Positions 1 to 6,655 of a DNA stretch of 6,655 bases are shown here, piece after piece. This DNA is from Paracoccaceae bacterium (GTDB lineage Bacteria; Pseudomonadota; Alphaproteobacteria; Rhodobacterales; Rhodobacteraceae), in the NCBI GenBank assembly GCA_020832725.1, contig JAFIEC010000085.1, forward strand, positions 1-6,655. The letters are read 5' to 3'. The position numbers were made by a program, and so were the translations under genes. The notes below the pieces were generated by a model. The model was not told the origin of the DNA. It did not search any database and worked only from the letters and a program-made list of their open reading frames with translations. How positions within the stretch are numbered: the stretch's first letter is position 1; each line of letters opens with the position of its first letter.

Positions 1-3000
1 TGCGCCTCGGTCAGGCCCATTTCCCACGGCAGGCCCGCATATTTGATCGAGGTGGCGGGGCTGGCACCCGTGCCGCCGTTGTGGCCCGAAATCAGGATCA
101 CGTCGGCCTTGGCCTTGGCGACGCCCGCCGCGATCGTGCCCACGCCCGATTGCGCGACCAGCTTGACCGTGACCTTTGCCCGAGGGTTGATCTGCTTGAG
201 ATCGTAGATCAGCTGCGCCAGATCCTCGATGGAATAGATGTCGTGATGCGGCGGTGGGCTGATCAGGGTCACGCCCGGCGTGGAATGGCGCAGCCGGGCG
301 ATCAGCTCGGTCACCTTCATACCCGGAAGCTGCCCGCCCTCACCGGGTTTTGCGCCCTGGGCGACCTTGATCTCCAGCTCCTCGCAGGCGTTCAGGTATT
401 CGGCCGTCACCCCGAAGCGGCCCGAGGCCACCTGCTTGATCTTGGCCGAGGGGTTGTCGCCGTTGGGCAGGGGCTTGAAATGCGCCGGGTCCTCTCCGCC
501 TTCGCCCGAGTCGGACTTGGCACCGATCCGGTTCATGGCGATGTTCAGCGTCATGTGCGCCTCGGGCGAGAGCGCGCCCAGTGACATGCCCGGCGTGACG
601 AAACGCTTGCGGATGGCGGTGATGCTCTCGACCTCGTCCAGCGGAACGGGCGTGCCCAGCGGCTTGATGTCGAGCAGATCGCGCAGATGCACCGGACGGC
701 TGGACTTCATCGCCTCGGAATAGCGCTTCCACAGGTCGAAGGAGGCGCGGTTGCAGGCCTCCTGCAGCATGTGCATCGCCTGCGCCTGCCAAGCATGGGT
801 CTCGCCCGACCGCCGCGCCTTGTAGAAGCCACCGATGGGCAGGACGCCCGGCCCCCCCAACCACCCGCGGGCATGGATCTCCAGCAGCTTCTTCTGGATG
901 CCCGAGATGCCGATACCCGAGATGCGGCTGTTCATGCCGGGGAAATACTCGGCCACCATGGCCCGGCTCAGGCCGATCGCCTCGAAGTTGAGGCCGCCGC
1001 GATAGGACGAGATCACCGAAATGCCCATCTTGGACATGATCTTGAGCAGACCCTGATTGATCGCCTCGCGATAGCGCGCCATCGCCGCATCGAGCGGGCC
1101 GTCGATCAGCCCCCGGGTGATCCGGTCGGCGATGCTGTCCTGTGCGAGATAGGCGTTCACCGTGGTCGCACCGCAGCCAATCAGCACCGCGAAGTAATGC
1201 GGGTCGATACACTCCGCCGTCCGGACGTTGAGCGAGCAGAAGGTGCGCAGCCCCTTGCGGGTCAGCCACGAATGCACGGCGCTGGTGGCCAGGATCATGG
1301 GCATCGCCACCTGGTCGCGCCCCTGGTTCATGTCCGACAGCACCAGATGGGCCGCCCCCGAGCGCACGGCATCCTCGGCCTCGCCGCGAATGCGCTCCAG
1401 CGCGTGCTGAAGCTCCAGCCCGTCCTCCCGCCGCTCGAAGGTGCAGTCGATATGGGCCACGGCATCGCCAAAGACCCGCACCATCTCGTCGAACTTTGCA
1501 TTGCCCACGAAGGGGCTGTCGAGCACGAGGATCTCGGTCTGGCTGGAATCCTCGTCCAGCACGTTCTTGAGGTTGGCAAAGCGGGTCTTGAGGCTCATCA
1601 CCCGGTATTCGCGCAAGCTGTCGATGGCGGGGTTGGTGACCTGGCTGAAATTCTGCCGGAAATAATGGCTCAGCGGACGATAGATGTTCGACAGCACTGC
1701 GGGCGGGGTGTCATCGCCCATGGAGGCCACGGCTTCCTTGCCGTCCTCGGCCATGGGCTGCAGGATCGCCTCGAGCTCCTCGATGGTAAAGCCCGCCGCG
1801 ATCTGGCGGCGGCGCAGCTCCTCTCCCTGGTGGACGGCCTTTTCCGGGGTTTCTGCCGTCTGCGCCTCCAGATCGACGATGTTGCGCACCCAGTCGCCGA
1901 AGGGCTGGCTGGAGGCAAGTTCGTCCTTCAACTCGGTGTCATGCAGGAGAAGCCCGCGCTGCATGTCGACGGCGACCATCTGTCCCGGCCCGAGGGCGCC
2001 CTTTTCGCGCACCCCGGCCTCGTCCACGGGCACCATGCCGGCTTCGGACCCCGCGATCAGCAGCCCGTCGCCGGTGACGACATAGCGCATGGGCCGCAGC
2101 CCGTTGCGGTCCAGCCCGGCGGCGACCCAGCGCCCGTCGGTCATGGCCAGCGCGGCGGGGCCGTCCCAGGGCTCCATGACCGAATTGCAATAGGCATACA
2201 TGTCGGCCCAGGCTTCCGGCAGGTCCTGTGCCAGGTTGGACCAGCTTTCGGGAACCAGCATCGTCTTGGCCATCGGCGCGTTGCGCCCAGCGCGGACCAG
2301 GGCCTCGAACACGGCATCGAGTGCCGCCGAATCGGACGATCCTGCGGGCACGATCGGCTTGATATCCTCGGCCATGTCCCCGAAGGCCGAGGACGCCATG
2401 CGGATCTCGTGGCTCTTCATCCAGTTGAGGTTGCCCTTGAGCGTGTTGATCTCGCCGTTATGCGCCAGCATCCGGAAGGGCTGGGCCAGCCACCATTGCG
2501 GAAAGGTGTTGGTGGAATAGCGCTGGTGATAGATGGCAAAGGCGGATTCGAAGCGCGCATCCTTCAGGTCCGGGTAGAACTCGGCCACCTGCTCGGCCAG
2601 CATCATCCCCTTGTAGATGATCGACCGGCACGACAACGAACACAGGTAAAGCCCCTGGATCTGGGCCGCCACGGCCGCTTTCTCGATCCGGCGGCGGATC
2701 ACATACAGCTCCCGCTCAAAGGTCACCTCATCGGTGCCCTTGGCGTTCATGATCAGGATCTGCTCGATCTCGGGGCGGGTGGCATTGGCCTTCTCGCCCA
2801 GAACGACGGTGTTCACCGGCACGTGTCGCCAGCCATAGATGTAATGGCCCATGCGCAGGACTTCGGCCTCGACGATGGTGCGGCAGCGCTCCTGGGCTCC
2901 GAAATCCGCCCGCGGAAGGAACACCTGGCCCACGGCGATCAGCCGGTCGCGGTTCGGCTCGTGCCCGGTGCGGCGGATCTGGTCGTAGAAGAAGGGCACC

Positions 3001-3251
3001 GGGATCTGGACGTGAATGCCGGCCCCGTCGCCGGTCTTGCCGTCGGCATCCACGGCGCCGCGGTGCCAGACCGCCTTGAGCGCGTCGATGCCGTTCTGCA
3101 CCACCTGCCGCGAGGGCTTGCCGTCGATGGCCACCACAAGACCGACACCGCAGGACGCATGTTCGTCCTCGGCGCGGTAAAGCCCGGTCTCGGCGAGGGC
3201 GTCGCGGGCGCGGGCATGGGTTTCGGCCCAGGATGCATCATATCGGGTCAT
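1..3251 (-). CDS. gltB: Glutamate synthase (NADPH) large subunit, 3' end outside window
   Basis: This is the large (alpha) subunit of glutamate synthase, which releases ammonia from glutamine and adds it to 2-oxoglutarate at an FMN site. The frame is open from ATG at 3251 to the left edge, giving 1083 codons of the roughly 1500 usual for the family. Near the N-terminus, DEHASCGVG places the class II amidotransferase nucleophile at Cys34, so a 33-residue propeptide would be removed. HRG (63-65), TGDGAG (73-78) and AHNGEINT (Asn265/Gly266, the oxyanion-hole motif) complete the glutaminase domain, roughly 34-430. A central domain follows. The FMN synthase domain shows GMSLGALSPEAH (888-899), GAKSDSGEGGED (910-921) and SGHNGGTGASP (1055-1065). 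The window ends shortly after LPWEMG, before the 3Fe-4S cysteines. I found no frameshift or internal stop. The start is chosen because the propeptide length fits; its ribosome binding site is weak (GAG-rich, followed by GAAAAACC). It lies 79 bases downstream of gltD and is probably co-transcribed with it. Confidence 0.97.
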   Translation of the reverse strand, partial: MTRYDASWAETHARARDALAETGLYRAEDEHASCGVGLVVAIDGKPSRQVVQNGIDALKAVWHRGAVDADGKTGDGAGIHVQIPVPFFYDQIRRTGHEPNRDRLIAVGQVFLPRADFGAQERCRTIVEAEVLRMGHYIYGWRHVPVNTVVLGEKANATRPEIEQILIMNAKGTDEVTFERELYVIRRRIEKAAVAAQIQGLYLCSLSCRSIIYKGMMLAEQVAEFYPDLKDARFESAFAIYHQRYSTNTFPQWWLAQPFRMLAHNGEINTLKGNLNWMKSHEIRMASSAFGDMAEDIKPIVPAGSSDSAALDAVFEALVRAGRNAPMAKTMLVPESWSNLAQDLPEAWADMYAYCNSVMEPWDGPAALAMTDGRWVAAGLDRNGLRPMRYVVTGDGLLIAGSEAGMVPVDEAGVREKGALGPGQMVAVDMQRGLLLHDTELKDELASSQPFGDWVRNIVDLEAQTAETPEKAVHQGEELRRRQIAAGFTIEELEAILQPMAEDGKEAVASMGDDTPPAVLSNIYRPLSHYFRQNFSQVTNPAIDSLREYRVMSLKTRFANLKNVLDEDSSQTEILVLDSPFVGNAKFDEMVRVFGDAVAHIDCTFERREDGLELQHALERIRGEAEDAVRSGAAHLVLSDMNQGRDQVAMPMILATSAVHSWLTRKGLRTFCSLNVRTAECIDPHYFAVLIGCGATTVNAYLAQDSIADRITRGLIDGPLDAAMARYREAINQGLLKIMSKMGISVISSYRGGLNFEAIGLSRAMVAEYFPGMNSRISGIGISGIQKKLLEIHARGWLGGPGVLPIGGFYKARRSGETHAWQAQAMHMLQEACNRASFDLWKRYSEAMKSSRPVHLRDLLDIKPLGTPVPLDEVESITAIRKRFVTPGMSLGALSPEAHMTLNIAMNRIGAKSDSGEGGEDPAHFKPLPNGDNPSAKIKQVASGRFGVTAEYLNACEELEIKVAQGAKPGEGGQLPGMKVTELIARLRHSTPGVTLISPPPHHDIYSIEDLAQLIYDLKQINPRAKVTVKLVAQSGVGTIAAGVAKAKADVILISGHNGGTGASPATSIKYAGLPWEMGLTEA

Positions 3252-3302
3252 GGTTTTTCGCTCTGCTCGGGGGGCTGCGGCCCTGCCTCGGATGGGATGT
3301 CT

Positions 3303-3324
3303 CCGCCCCGCGTCGGCGGGGCGG
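3303..3324 (-). other. Perfect 9-bp GC hairpin between gltD and gltB
   Basis: Bases 3303-3311 (ccgccccgc) and 3316-3324 (gcggggcgg) are perfect inverted repeats around a 4-base loop (gtcg). The hairpin begins six bases after the gltD stop in the direction of transcription. No T-tract follows on the minus strand, so it is not a canonical intrinsic terminator. It may mark an mRNA processing or stability site, or a partial attenuator between the subunit genes; that role is inference. The rest of the 79-base gap holds only the weak gltB ribosome binding site. Confidence 0.5.
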
Positions 3325-3330
3325 CGCAGA

Positions 3331-4797
3331 TCATTCGGCGGCCACCTGCACGGGGGCGGCAAAGCGCTCGAGGATGGCCTCGGCAGCCTCGCGCCCGTCG
3401 CGGATGGCCCAGACGACAAGGCTTGCGCCGCGCACGATGTCGCCCACGGCATAGACCCCGTCGAGCGATGTGGCATGGGTGCGGAAATTGGCCTTGATCG
3501 TGCCCCAGCGGGTCACCTCCAGCCCGTCCACGCCCCACAGCTTGGGCAGCTCCTCGGGCTCGAACCCCAGGGCCTTGATCACCATGTCGGCTGGCTCGGT
3601 ATAGTCCGCCCCCTCGATATCCTCGGGGGTGCGGCGTCCGGTGGCATCGGGCGCGCCCAGCCGGATCCGGCCCACGCGTACGCCCGACACATGCCCCTCG
3701 CCCAGAAACCCCCGGGGCGCGGTCAGCCAGACGAATTCCACGCCCTCTTCCTCGGCGTTCTGCACCTCGCGCTGGGAGCCGGGCATGTTCTCGCGGTCGC
3801 GGCGGTACAGGCATTTGACGCTGGTCGCCCCCTGCCGGATTGCGGTGCGCACGCAATCCATCGCCGTATCGCCGCCGCCGATGACGACGACGCGCTTGCC
3901 CTCGGCATTCAGGCGGCCCTCGTCGAACTCGGGCACCTCGTCGCCAAAGCTCTTGCGGTTCGACGCGGTCAGGAAATCGAGCGCGCTTTCGATCCCCGGC
4001 AGGCCCGCGCCGGGGCCACCGATCTCGCGGGCCTTGTAGACGCCGGTCGCGATGATCACCGCATCATGGCGCCCCCGGATCGCGTCGAAGGAGATTTCCT
4101 CGCCCACATTGCAGTTGAGAACGAATTCCACACCGCCCTGTTCAAGCTGCTCCATCCGGCGCATGACCACTGGCTTTTCCAGCTTGAAGCCCGGAATCCC
4201 ATAGGTCATCAGCCCACCCGCCCGGTCGTACCGGTCATAGACGGTCACCTGCACGCCGGCACGGCGCAGCATGTCGGCGGCTGCCAGCCCGCCCGGGCCG
4301 GCACCGATGATGCCCACGCTTTCGGGCTTCTCGCTGGCGGGGGCGATGGGCTGCACCCATCCGGCCTCCCACGCCGTGTCGGTGATGTATTTCTCCACCG
4401 AGCCGATGGTCACCGTGCCGTGGCCCGATTGCTCGATCACGCAACTGCCCTCGCACAGGCGGTCCTGGGGGCAGATGCGGCCGCATATCTCGGGAAAGGT
4501 GTTGGTGGCCTGGCTGAGCTCATAGGCCTCCTGCAGCCGTCCCTCTGCCGTTAGCTTCAGCCAGTCGGGGATGTTGTTGTGCAGCGGGCAATGGGTCTGG
4601 CAATAGGGCACGCCACACTGGCTGCAGCGGCCCGACTGGGCGGCGGCTGTCTCGGCTTCGTATTCGCCATAGATTTCGCCGAAATCCTGCGCGCGCAGGT
4701 CGGGCGGTCGCTTCTCCGGCATCTCCCTCTCCAGGGTGACGAACTGAAGCATCTTCTGGCGGGGCGGCGCCTTGGGCGCGGCATCGTTCTGCGACAT
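3331..4797 (-). CDS. gltD: Glutamate synthase (NADPH) small subunit
   Basis: This 488-residue protein is the beta subunit of glutamate synthase. It oxidises NADPH at FAD and passes electrons through iron-sulfur clusters to FMN in GltB. The N-terminal ferredoxin-like region has two cysteine groups: Cys58, 61, 66, 70 (CSQCGVPYCQTHC) and Cys105, 109, 115, 119 (FPEICGRICPQDRLCEGSC). These eight cysteines match the two 4Fe-4S sites of the family. The FAD Rossmann motif GAGPGG is at 165-170, followed by AGGLMTYGIPGFKL (193-206). The NADPH motif is VVVIGGGDTAMD (303-314), and the C-terminal flavin motif GVYAVGDIVRGA spans 447-458. Length is normal. The start at 4797 is supported by AAGGAA at 4808-4813; Met16 (MLQFVTLERE) is an alternative start. 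It precedes gltB, the order described for Azospirillum and opposite to E. coli gltBD. Related subunits occur in other oxidoreductases, but the adjacent gltB settles the assignment. Confidence 0.97.
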   Translation of the reverse strand: MSQNDAAPKAPPRQKMLQFVTLEREMPEKRPPDLRAQDFGEIYGEYEAETAAAQSGRCSQCGVPYCQTHCPLHNNIPDWLKLTAEGRLQEAYELSQATNTFPEICGRICPQDRLCEGSCVIEQSGHGTVTIGSVEKYITDTAWEAGWVQPIAPASEKPESVGIIGAGPGGLAAADMLRRAGVQVTVYDRYDRAGGLMTYGIPGFKLEKPVVMRRMEQLEQGGVEFVLNCNVGEEISFDAIRGRHDAVIIATGVYKAREIGGPGAGLPGIESALDFLTASNRKSFGDEVPEFDEGRLNAEGKRVVVIGGGDTAMDCVRTAIRQGATSVKCLYRRDRENMPGSQREVQNAEEEGVEFVWLTAPRGFLGEGHVSGVRVGRIRLGAPDATGRRTPEDIEGADYTEPADMVIKALGFEPEELPKLWGVDGLEVTRWGTIKANFRTHATSLDGVYAVGDIVRGASLVVWAIRDGREAAEAILERFAAPVQVAAE

Positions 4798-4807
4798 GGC
4801 CCGGTGT

Positions 4808-4813
4808 TTCCTT
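4808..4813 (-). promoter_or_regulatory. Ribosome binding site of gltD
   Basis: On the minus strand this reads AAGGAA, ten bases before the ATG at 4797. The spacing is slightly long but acceptable, and it supports the upstream start over Met16. Confidence 0.55.
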
Positions 4814-4833
4814 GCGGCTGGCGTGGCTGAAAA

Positions 4834-4862
4834 GTTCTAATCTGACTGTTGGCGAATGAAAA
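4834..4862 (-). promoter_or_regulatory. Candidate sigma70-type promoter for gltD-gltB
   Basis: On the minus strand, TTTTCA (4857-4862) and TAGAAC (4834-4839) are separated by 17 bases, each matching the consensus hexamer at four of six positions. Transcription would start near 4827 and give a leader of about 30 bases. Another AT-rich hexamer, TATTAT on the minus strand (4931-4936), lacks a recognisable -35 box. This is pattern matching by eye only. Confidence 0.25.
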
Positions 4863-4906
4863 GGCATAAACGCTGACCTAAAATGCGTCGTGGTGTCGAT
4901 GTGCGC

Positions 4907-4935
4907 CGGTCATCGCGCCGCAATGCAGCGATAAT
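4907..4935 (+). promoter_or_regulatory. Candidate sigma70-type promoter for uppP
   Basis: CGGTCA (4907-4912) and GATAAT (4930-4935) are separated by 17 bases. The -10 box matches five of six consensus positions, the -35 box only three. Transcription would start near 4942 and leave a leader of about 75 bases. If this and the gltD candidate are both real, they fire divergently, back to back within about 100 bases. Confidence 0.25.
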
Positions 4936-5005
4936 AGGTCCGGTTTGATATGTAATCCCGGTCTTCCGTCCCTCCGGCACGCCGCCTAGGTTTGCGCGAC
5001 GAATC

Positions 5006-5014
5006 GAGGAGAGG
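5006..5014 (+). promoter_or_regulatory. Ribosome binding site of uppP
   Basis: The sequence gaggagagg contains AGGAG at 5007-5011, six bases before the ATG at 5018. It is strong and well spaced, and it fixes the uppP start. Confidence 0.75.
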
Positions 5015-5017
5015 CCG

Positions 5018-5815
5018 ATGGACCTTCTGAATCTGCTGCTGATCGCGATCATCCAGGGAATCACGGAGTTCCTGCCGATTTCCTCTTCGGCGCATCTGAT
5101 CCTGTTTCCGGCCCTCACCGGCACCGAGGACCAGGGACTTGTAATAGATGCCGCCGTGCATGTGGGAACGCTGGCCGCGGTCATGGTCTTCTTCCGGTCC
5201 GAGACGGCGCGGCTTGCCCGCGGCACGGCACAGCTTGCGCGGGGACGCACGGGCGGGGCGGATGCCCGCCTTGCACTGCTGATGGCGCTGGCCACGATCC
5301 CTGTGGTGGTGGTCGGCGCGGCGCTGGCCATCAGCGGGCTGATCGAGGAGATGCGCTCGGTGCGCCTGATCGCCTGGATGACGATCATCTGGGCGATCTT
5401 CCTGTATCTGGCCGACCGTTTCGGCCCGCGCGTCCGGACATTGCCGGACTGGTCGCTGCGCCATGCCGTCGTGATGGGGCTGGTGCAGGCACTGTCGCTC
5501 GTGCCCGGGACCTCGCGCTCGGGCGCGACGATGACCGCTGCCCGCGCCATGGGCTTCGACCGGGTCGAGGCGGCGCGGATCTCGCTTCTGATGTCGATCC
5601 CGGCGGTGGCCGCCGTGGGCGCGTGGATCGTTATCGGCATCATCCGGCAAGGCGATGTTGCGCTGGGCCTCGATGCGGCGATGGCGGCGGTGCTGGCCTT
5701 TGGTGCGGCGCTGCTTGCGTTGGCCTTCCTGATGCGGATGGTGCGCGACTGGTCGTTCACGCCCTTCGTGATCTATCGCCTTGTGCTGGGCGGTCTGCTG
5801 CTCTGGATCGCCTGA
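5018..5815 (+). CDS. uppP: Undecaprenyl-diphosphate phosphatase (BacA/UppP family)
   Basis: This 265-residue polytopic inner-membrane protein hydrolyses undecaprenyl diphosphate to the monophosphate, regenerating the lipid carrier for peptidoglycan and other envelope glycans; overexpression of the family gives bacitracin resistance. The N-terminal motif QGITEFLPISSSAHL covers residues 13-27 and supplies Gln13 and Glu17 of the (E/Q)xxxE motif, the serine stretch 22-24 and His26. The second motif PGTSRSGAT (163-171) contains the catalytic arginine, Arg167. Several hydrophobic stretches follow the family topology, for example 88-108, 117-131, 150-162, 189-209 and 219-238, plus the C-terminal 250-265. 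Length is close to the E. coli protein (273). The ATG is fixed by a strong ribosome binding site. The gene is divergent from gltD and convergent with the tamB-like gene, six bases from its stop, so it is probably monocistronic. Gln in place of the first Glu is within family variation. Confidence 0.96.
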   Translation: MDLLNLLLIAIIQGITEFLPISSSAHLILFPALTGTEDQGLVIDAAVHVGTLAAVMVFFRSETARLARGTAQLARGRTGGADARLALLMALATIPVVVVGAALAISGLIEEMRSVRLIAWMTIIWAIFLYLADRFGPRVRTLPDWSLRHAVVMGLVQALSLVPGTSRSGATMTAARAMGFDRVEAARISLLMSIPAVAAVGAWIVIGIIRQGDVALGLDAAMAAVLAFGAALLALAFLMRMVRDWSFTPFVIYRLVLGGLLLWIA

Positions 5816-5836
5816 GCGCGGTCAGTAGTCGCGCTC
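5814..5836. terminator. Hairpin spanning the convergent uppP and tamB stop codons, possible shared terminator
   Basis: Bases 5814-5820 (gagcgcg) and 5830-5836 (cgcgctc) form a perfect 7-bp stem with a 9-base loop, extendable by two G-T wobble pairs inside the loop. The stem begins inside the uppP stop, and the loop contains the tamB stop. Neither strand shows a T-tract afterwards, so classical intrinsic termination is doubtful. Its position between convergent genes suggests a bidirectional end signal. Confidence 0.4.
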
Positions 5837-6655
5837 CAGAAACAGGCCGATCCCGCTGCGGCCCTCGGCGTCGATGCTGCCGCGGGCCGTCACCCCCCGG
5901 GGCAGGTCGAGGTTGATGGTCACGGTGCTGCGCCCGTCCGATCCGATGGTGACATCGGTATAGACATTCTCTGTCAGATAGCGCCCCGCGCGGACCGTGG
6001 CACCGCCGCCTTCCTCGGTGGTCACGTCCAGATCGTCGAGGCCAAAGCCCTCGCGCAGGCGGCCGACCACCCCGCCGCCCGTGCCCCCGCCCGCCAGATC
6101 CGCCAGCGCCGAGGCCAGCTGTGCGGCCTGCAGCGGCGAGATGCGATCGATCCCGCGCCCGAAGAACAACCGCGCAAGGATCTCGTCCTCGGGCAGTTGC
6201 GGCTGGGAGGACAGGGACAGATCGAGTGCCGAGGCCCGCCCCGACAGCGTAATCGTCACCCGCGTGCCGTCGGGTGCCTCGGATTGTGCAGACAGCAGCA
6301 ATTGCGGGTCGAGCCCACCGTCAAGCTGGGCCCACCCCTCCACCAGATCGAGTCGGCGGCCAAGGATGTCGAGCCGACCGCGCACGAGGTCGAACCGCCC
6401 TTCGGGAACCGGATCGGCCGTTGTGCCCCGCAACCGCAGCGCGCCGCCCAGCTCGGCATCCAGCCCGCGACCCCGCAGAAAGATACGCTGCGGTGCGGAT
6501 ATGCCGATATCGAGCCCGTAGACAGCCCCTGCGCCGCCTGCGCCGGGGGCGGCAGCACCCCTCAGCCCGGCCCCGGGCCCGGGGTGCCAGGCCCGGGCCC
6601 GGTGGGCCCCCAGGGCCCCCCGGGGGGGGCCCCCCCCCCCCCGCCCCCCCCCCCC
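5822..6655 (-). CDS. tamB: TamB C-terminal domain (translocation and assembly module), 5' end outside window
   Basis: This is the C-terminal 277 codons of a TamB-like protein (formerly DUF490), a very large inner-membrane-anchored periplasmic beta-rich protein that works with TamA or other BamA-family proteins in outer-membrane assembly and is implicated in phospholipid transport to the outer membrane. Readable hallmarks in order are ISAPQRIFLRGRGLDAELGG (about 6434-6502, minus strand), the repeat-like stretch GRFDLVRGRLDILGRRLDL, LPEDEILARLFFGR (6155-6196) with ISPLQAAQLASALADLAGG after it, GLDDLDV, and AGRYLTENVYTDVTIG, ending in GIGLFLERDY. The last is the usual C-terminus, with an aromatic final residue. 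The frame is open to the right edge, but the part above about 6566 lies in abnormal G/C-only sequence and would read mostly Gly and Pro, so those roughly 30 residues are unreliable. A short ORF could be started at TTG 6433, but homologous sequence continues upstream of it, so that is not a real start. tamA would be expected upstream, outside the window. Confidence 0.9.
   Translation of the reverse strand, partial: GGGGRGGGGPPRGALGAHRARAWHPGPGAGLRGAAAPGAGGAGAVYGLDIGISAPQRIFLRGRGLDAELGGALRLRGTTADPVPEGRFDLVRGRLDILGRRLDLVEGWAQLDGGLDPQLLLSAQSEAPDGTRVTITLSGRASALDLSLSSQPQLPEDEILARLFFGRGIDRISPLQAAQLASALADLAGGGTGGGVVGRLREGFGLDDLDVTTEEGGGATVRAGRYLTENVYTDVTIGSDGRSTVTINLDLPRGVTARGSIDAEGRSGIGLFLERDY
6566..6655. 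other. Low-complexity G/C tail, probable assembly or sequencing artefact
   Basis: Only four of these 90 bases are A or T (6585, 6589, 6603, 6612), and none after 6612. The stretch contains the perfect palindrome ccccgggcccgggg (6571-6584), a run of 8 G (6622-6629), a run of 13 C (6630-6642), one G, and 12 C to the end. It does not resemble the tamB coding sequence next to it. The position at the very edge suggests a contig terminus built from poor reads. Confidence 0.8.

Noticed and set aside
687..3497. A plus-strand ORF of 936 codons running antisense through gltB and beyond its start.
   Set aside because: It is in exact codon register with gltB, where antisense stops arise only from TTA, CTA or TCA sense codons. 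Such codons are very rare here; the single TCA at 582-584 creates the preceding stop. The translation is His/Arg/Gly-rich with no recognisable domain, while gltB opposite is unmistakable.
3250..4554. A plus-strand ORF of 434 codons antisense to gltD.
   Set aside because: The same register effect applies: it ends where gltD has a CTA codon (4552-4554). The protein looks like no known family, and gltD is intact on the other strand.
5054..5068. Gln13 of UppP in place of the first glutamate seen in E. coli, as a possible inactivating change.
   Set aside because: The family motif accepts Glu or Gln at this position ((E/Q)xxxE). Glu17, His26 and Arg167 are all present.
4837..5760. A minus-strand ORF of 307 codons covering uppP and part of the intergenic region.
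   Set aside because: It is Ser/Arg/Thr-rich low-complexity shadow coding opposite a clear UppP with both catalytic motifs. It also lacks a convincing ribosome binding site.
5822..6433. A separate 203-residue gene starting at TTG 6433.
   Set aside because: TamB-like sequence (RIFLRGRGLDAELGG) continues in frame upstream of that TTG, so this is the tail of a larger gene cut by the window edge.
6571..6584. The GC palindrome as a protein-binding site or recombination site.
   Set aside because: It lies in the suspect homopolymer tail at the edge and cannot be separated from an artefact.

Overview
This is a high-GC window (by eye roughly two-thirds G+C) carrying ordinary bacterial housekeeping genes. 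The protein sequences, the gltD-before-gltB order and the near absence of A/T-ending codons suggest an alphaproteobacterium, most likely Rhodobacterales (Paracoccus/Rhodobacter relatives). That placement is inference from remembered family sequences; the genus cannot be fixed here.

Layout. The left three quarters hold a minus-strand pair: gltD (4797 to 3331), the NADPH-oxidising small subunit of glutamate synthase, followed after 79 bases by gltB (3251 to beyond base 1), the large subunit. GltB is cut by the left edge after 1083 codons, so the end of its FMN domain, its 3Fe-4S cysteines and its C-terminal beta-helix lie outside. Together the subunits form the GOGAT arm of GS-GOGAT ammonia assimilation: L-glutamine + 2-oxoglutarate + NADPH give two L-glutamate. 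A 220-base divergent intergenic region (4798-5017) holds the gltD ribosome binding site, weak promoter candidates for both directions, and the strong uppP ribosome binding site. uppP (5018-5815, plus strand) encodes undecaprenyl-diphosphate phosphatase, which recycles the lipid carrier for peptidoglycan and other envelope glycans. Convergent to it, ending 6 bases away, is the 3' end of a tamB-like gene (5822 to the right edge, minus strand), encoding the C-terminal domain of the TamB envelope protein.

The last ~90 bases (about 6566-6655) collapse into G/C homopolymers and GC palindromes. This looks like the low-quality end of a contig, so the tamB reading there should not be trusted.

I found no RNA gene, mobile element, CRISPR array or phage signal, and no credible new system. 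The points worth a second look are two hairpins (one directly after the gltD stop, one spanning both convergent stop codons), the divergent promoter region, and the abnormal right-hand end.
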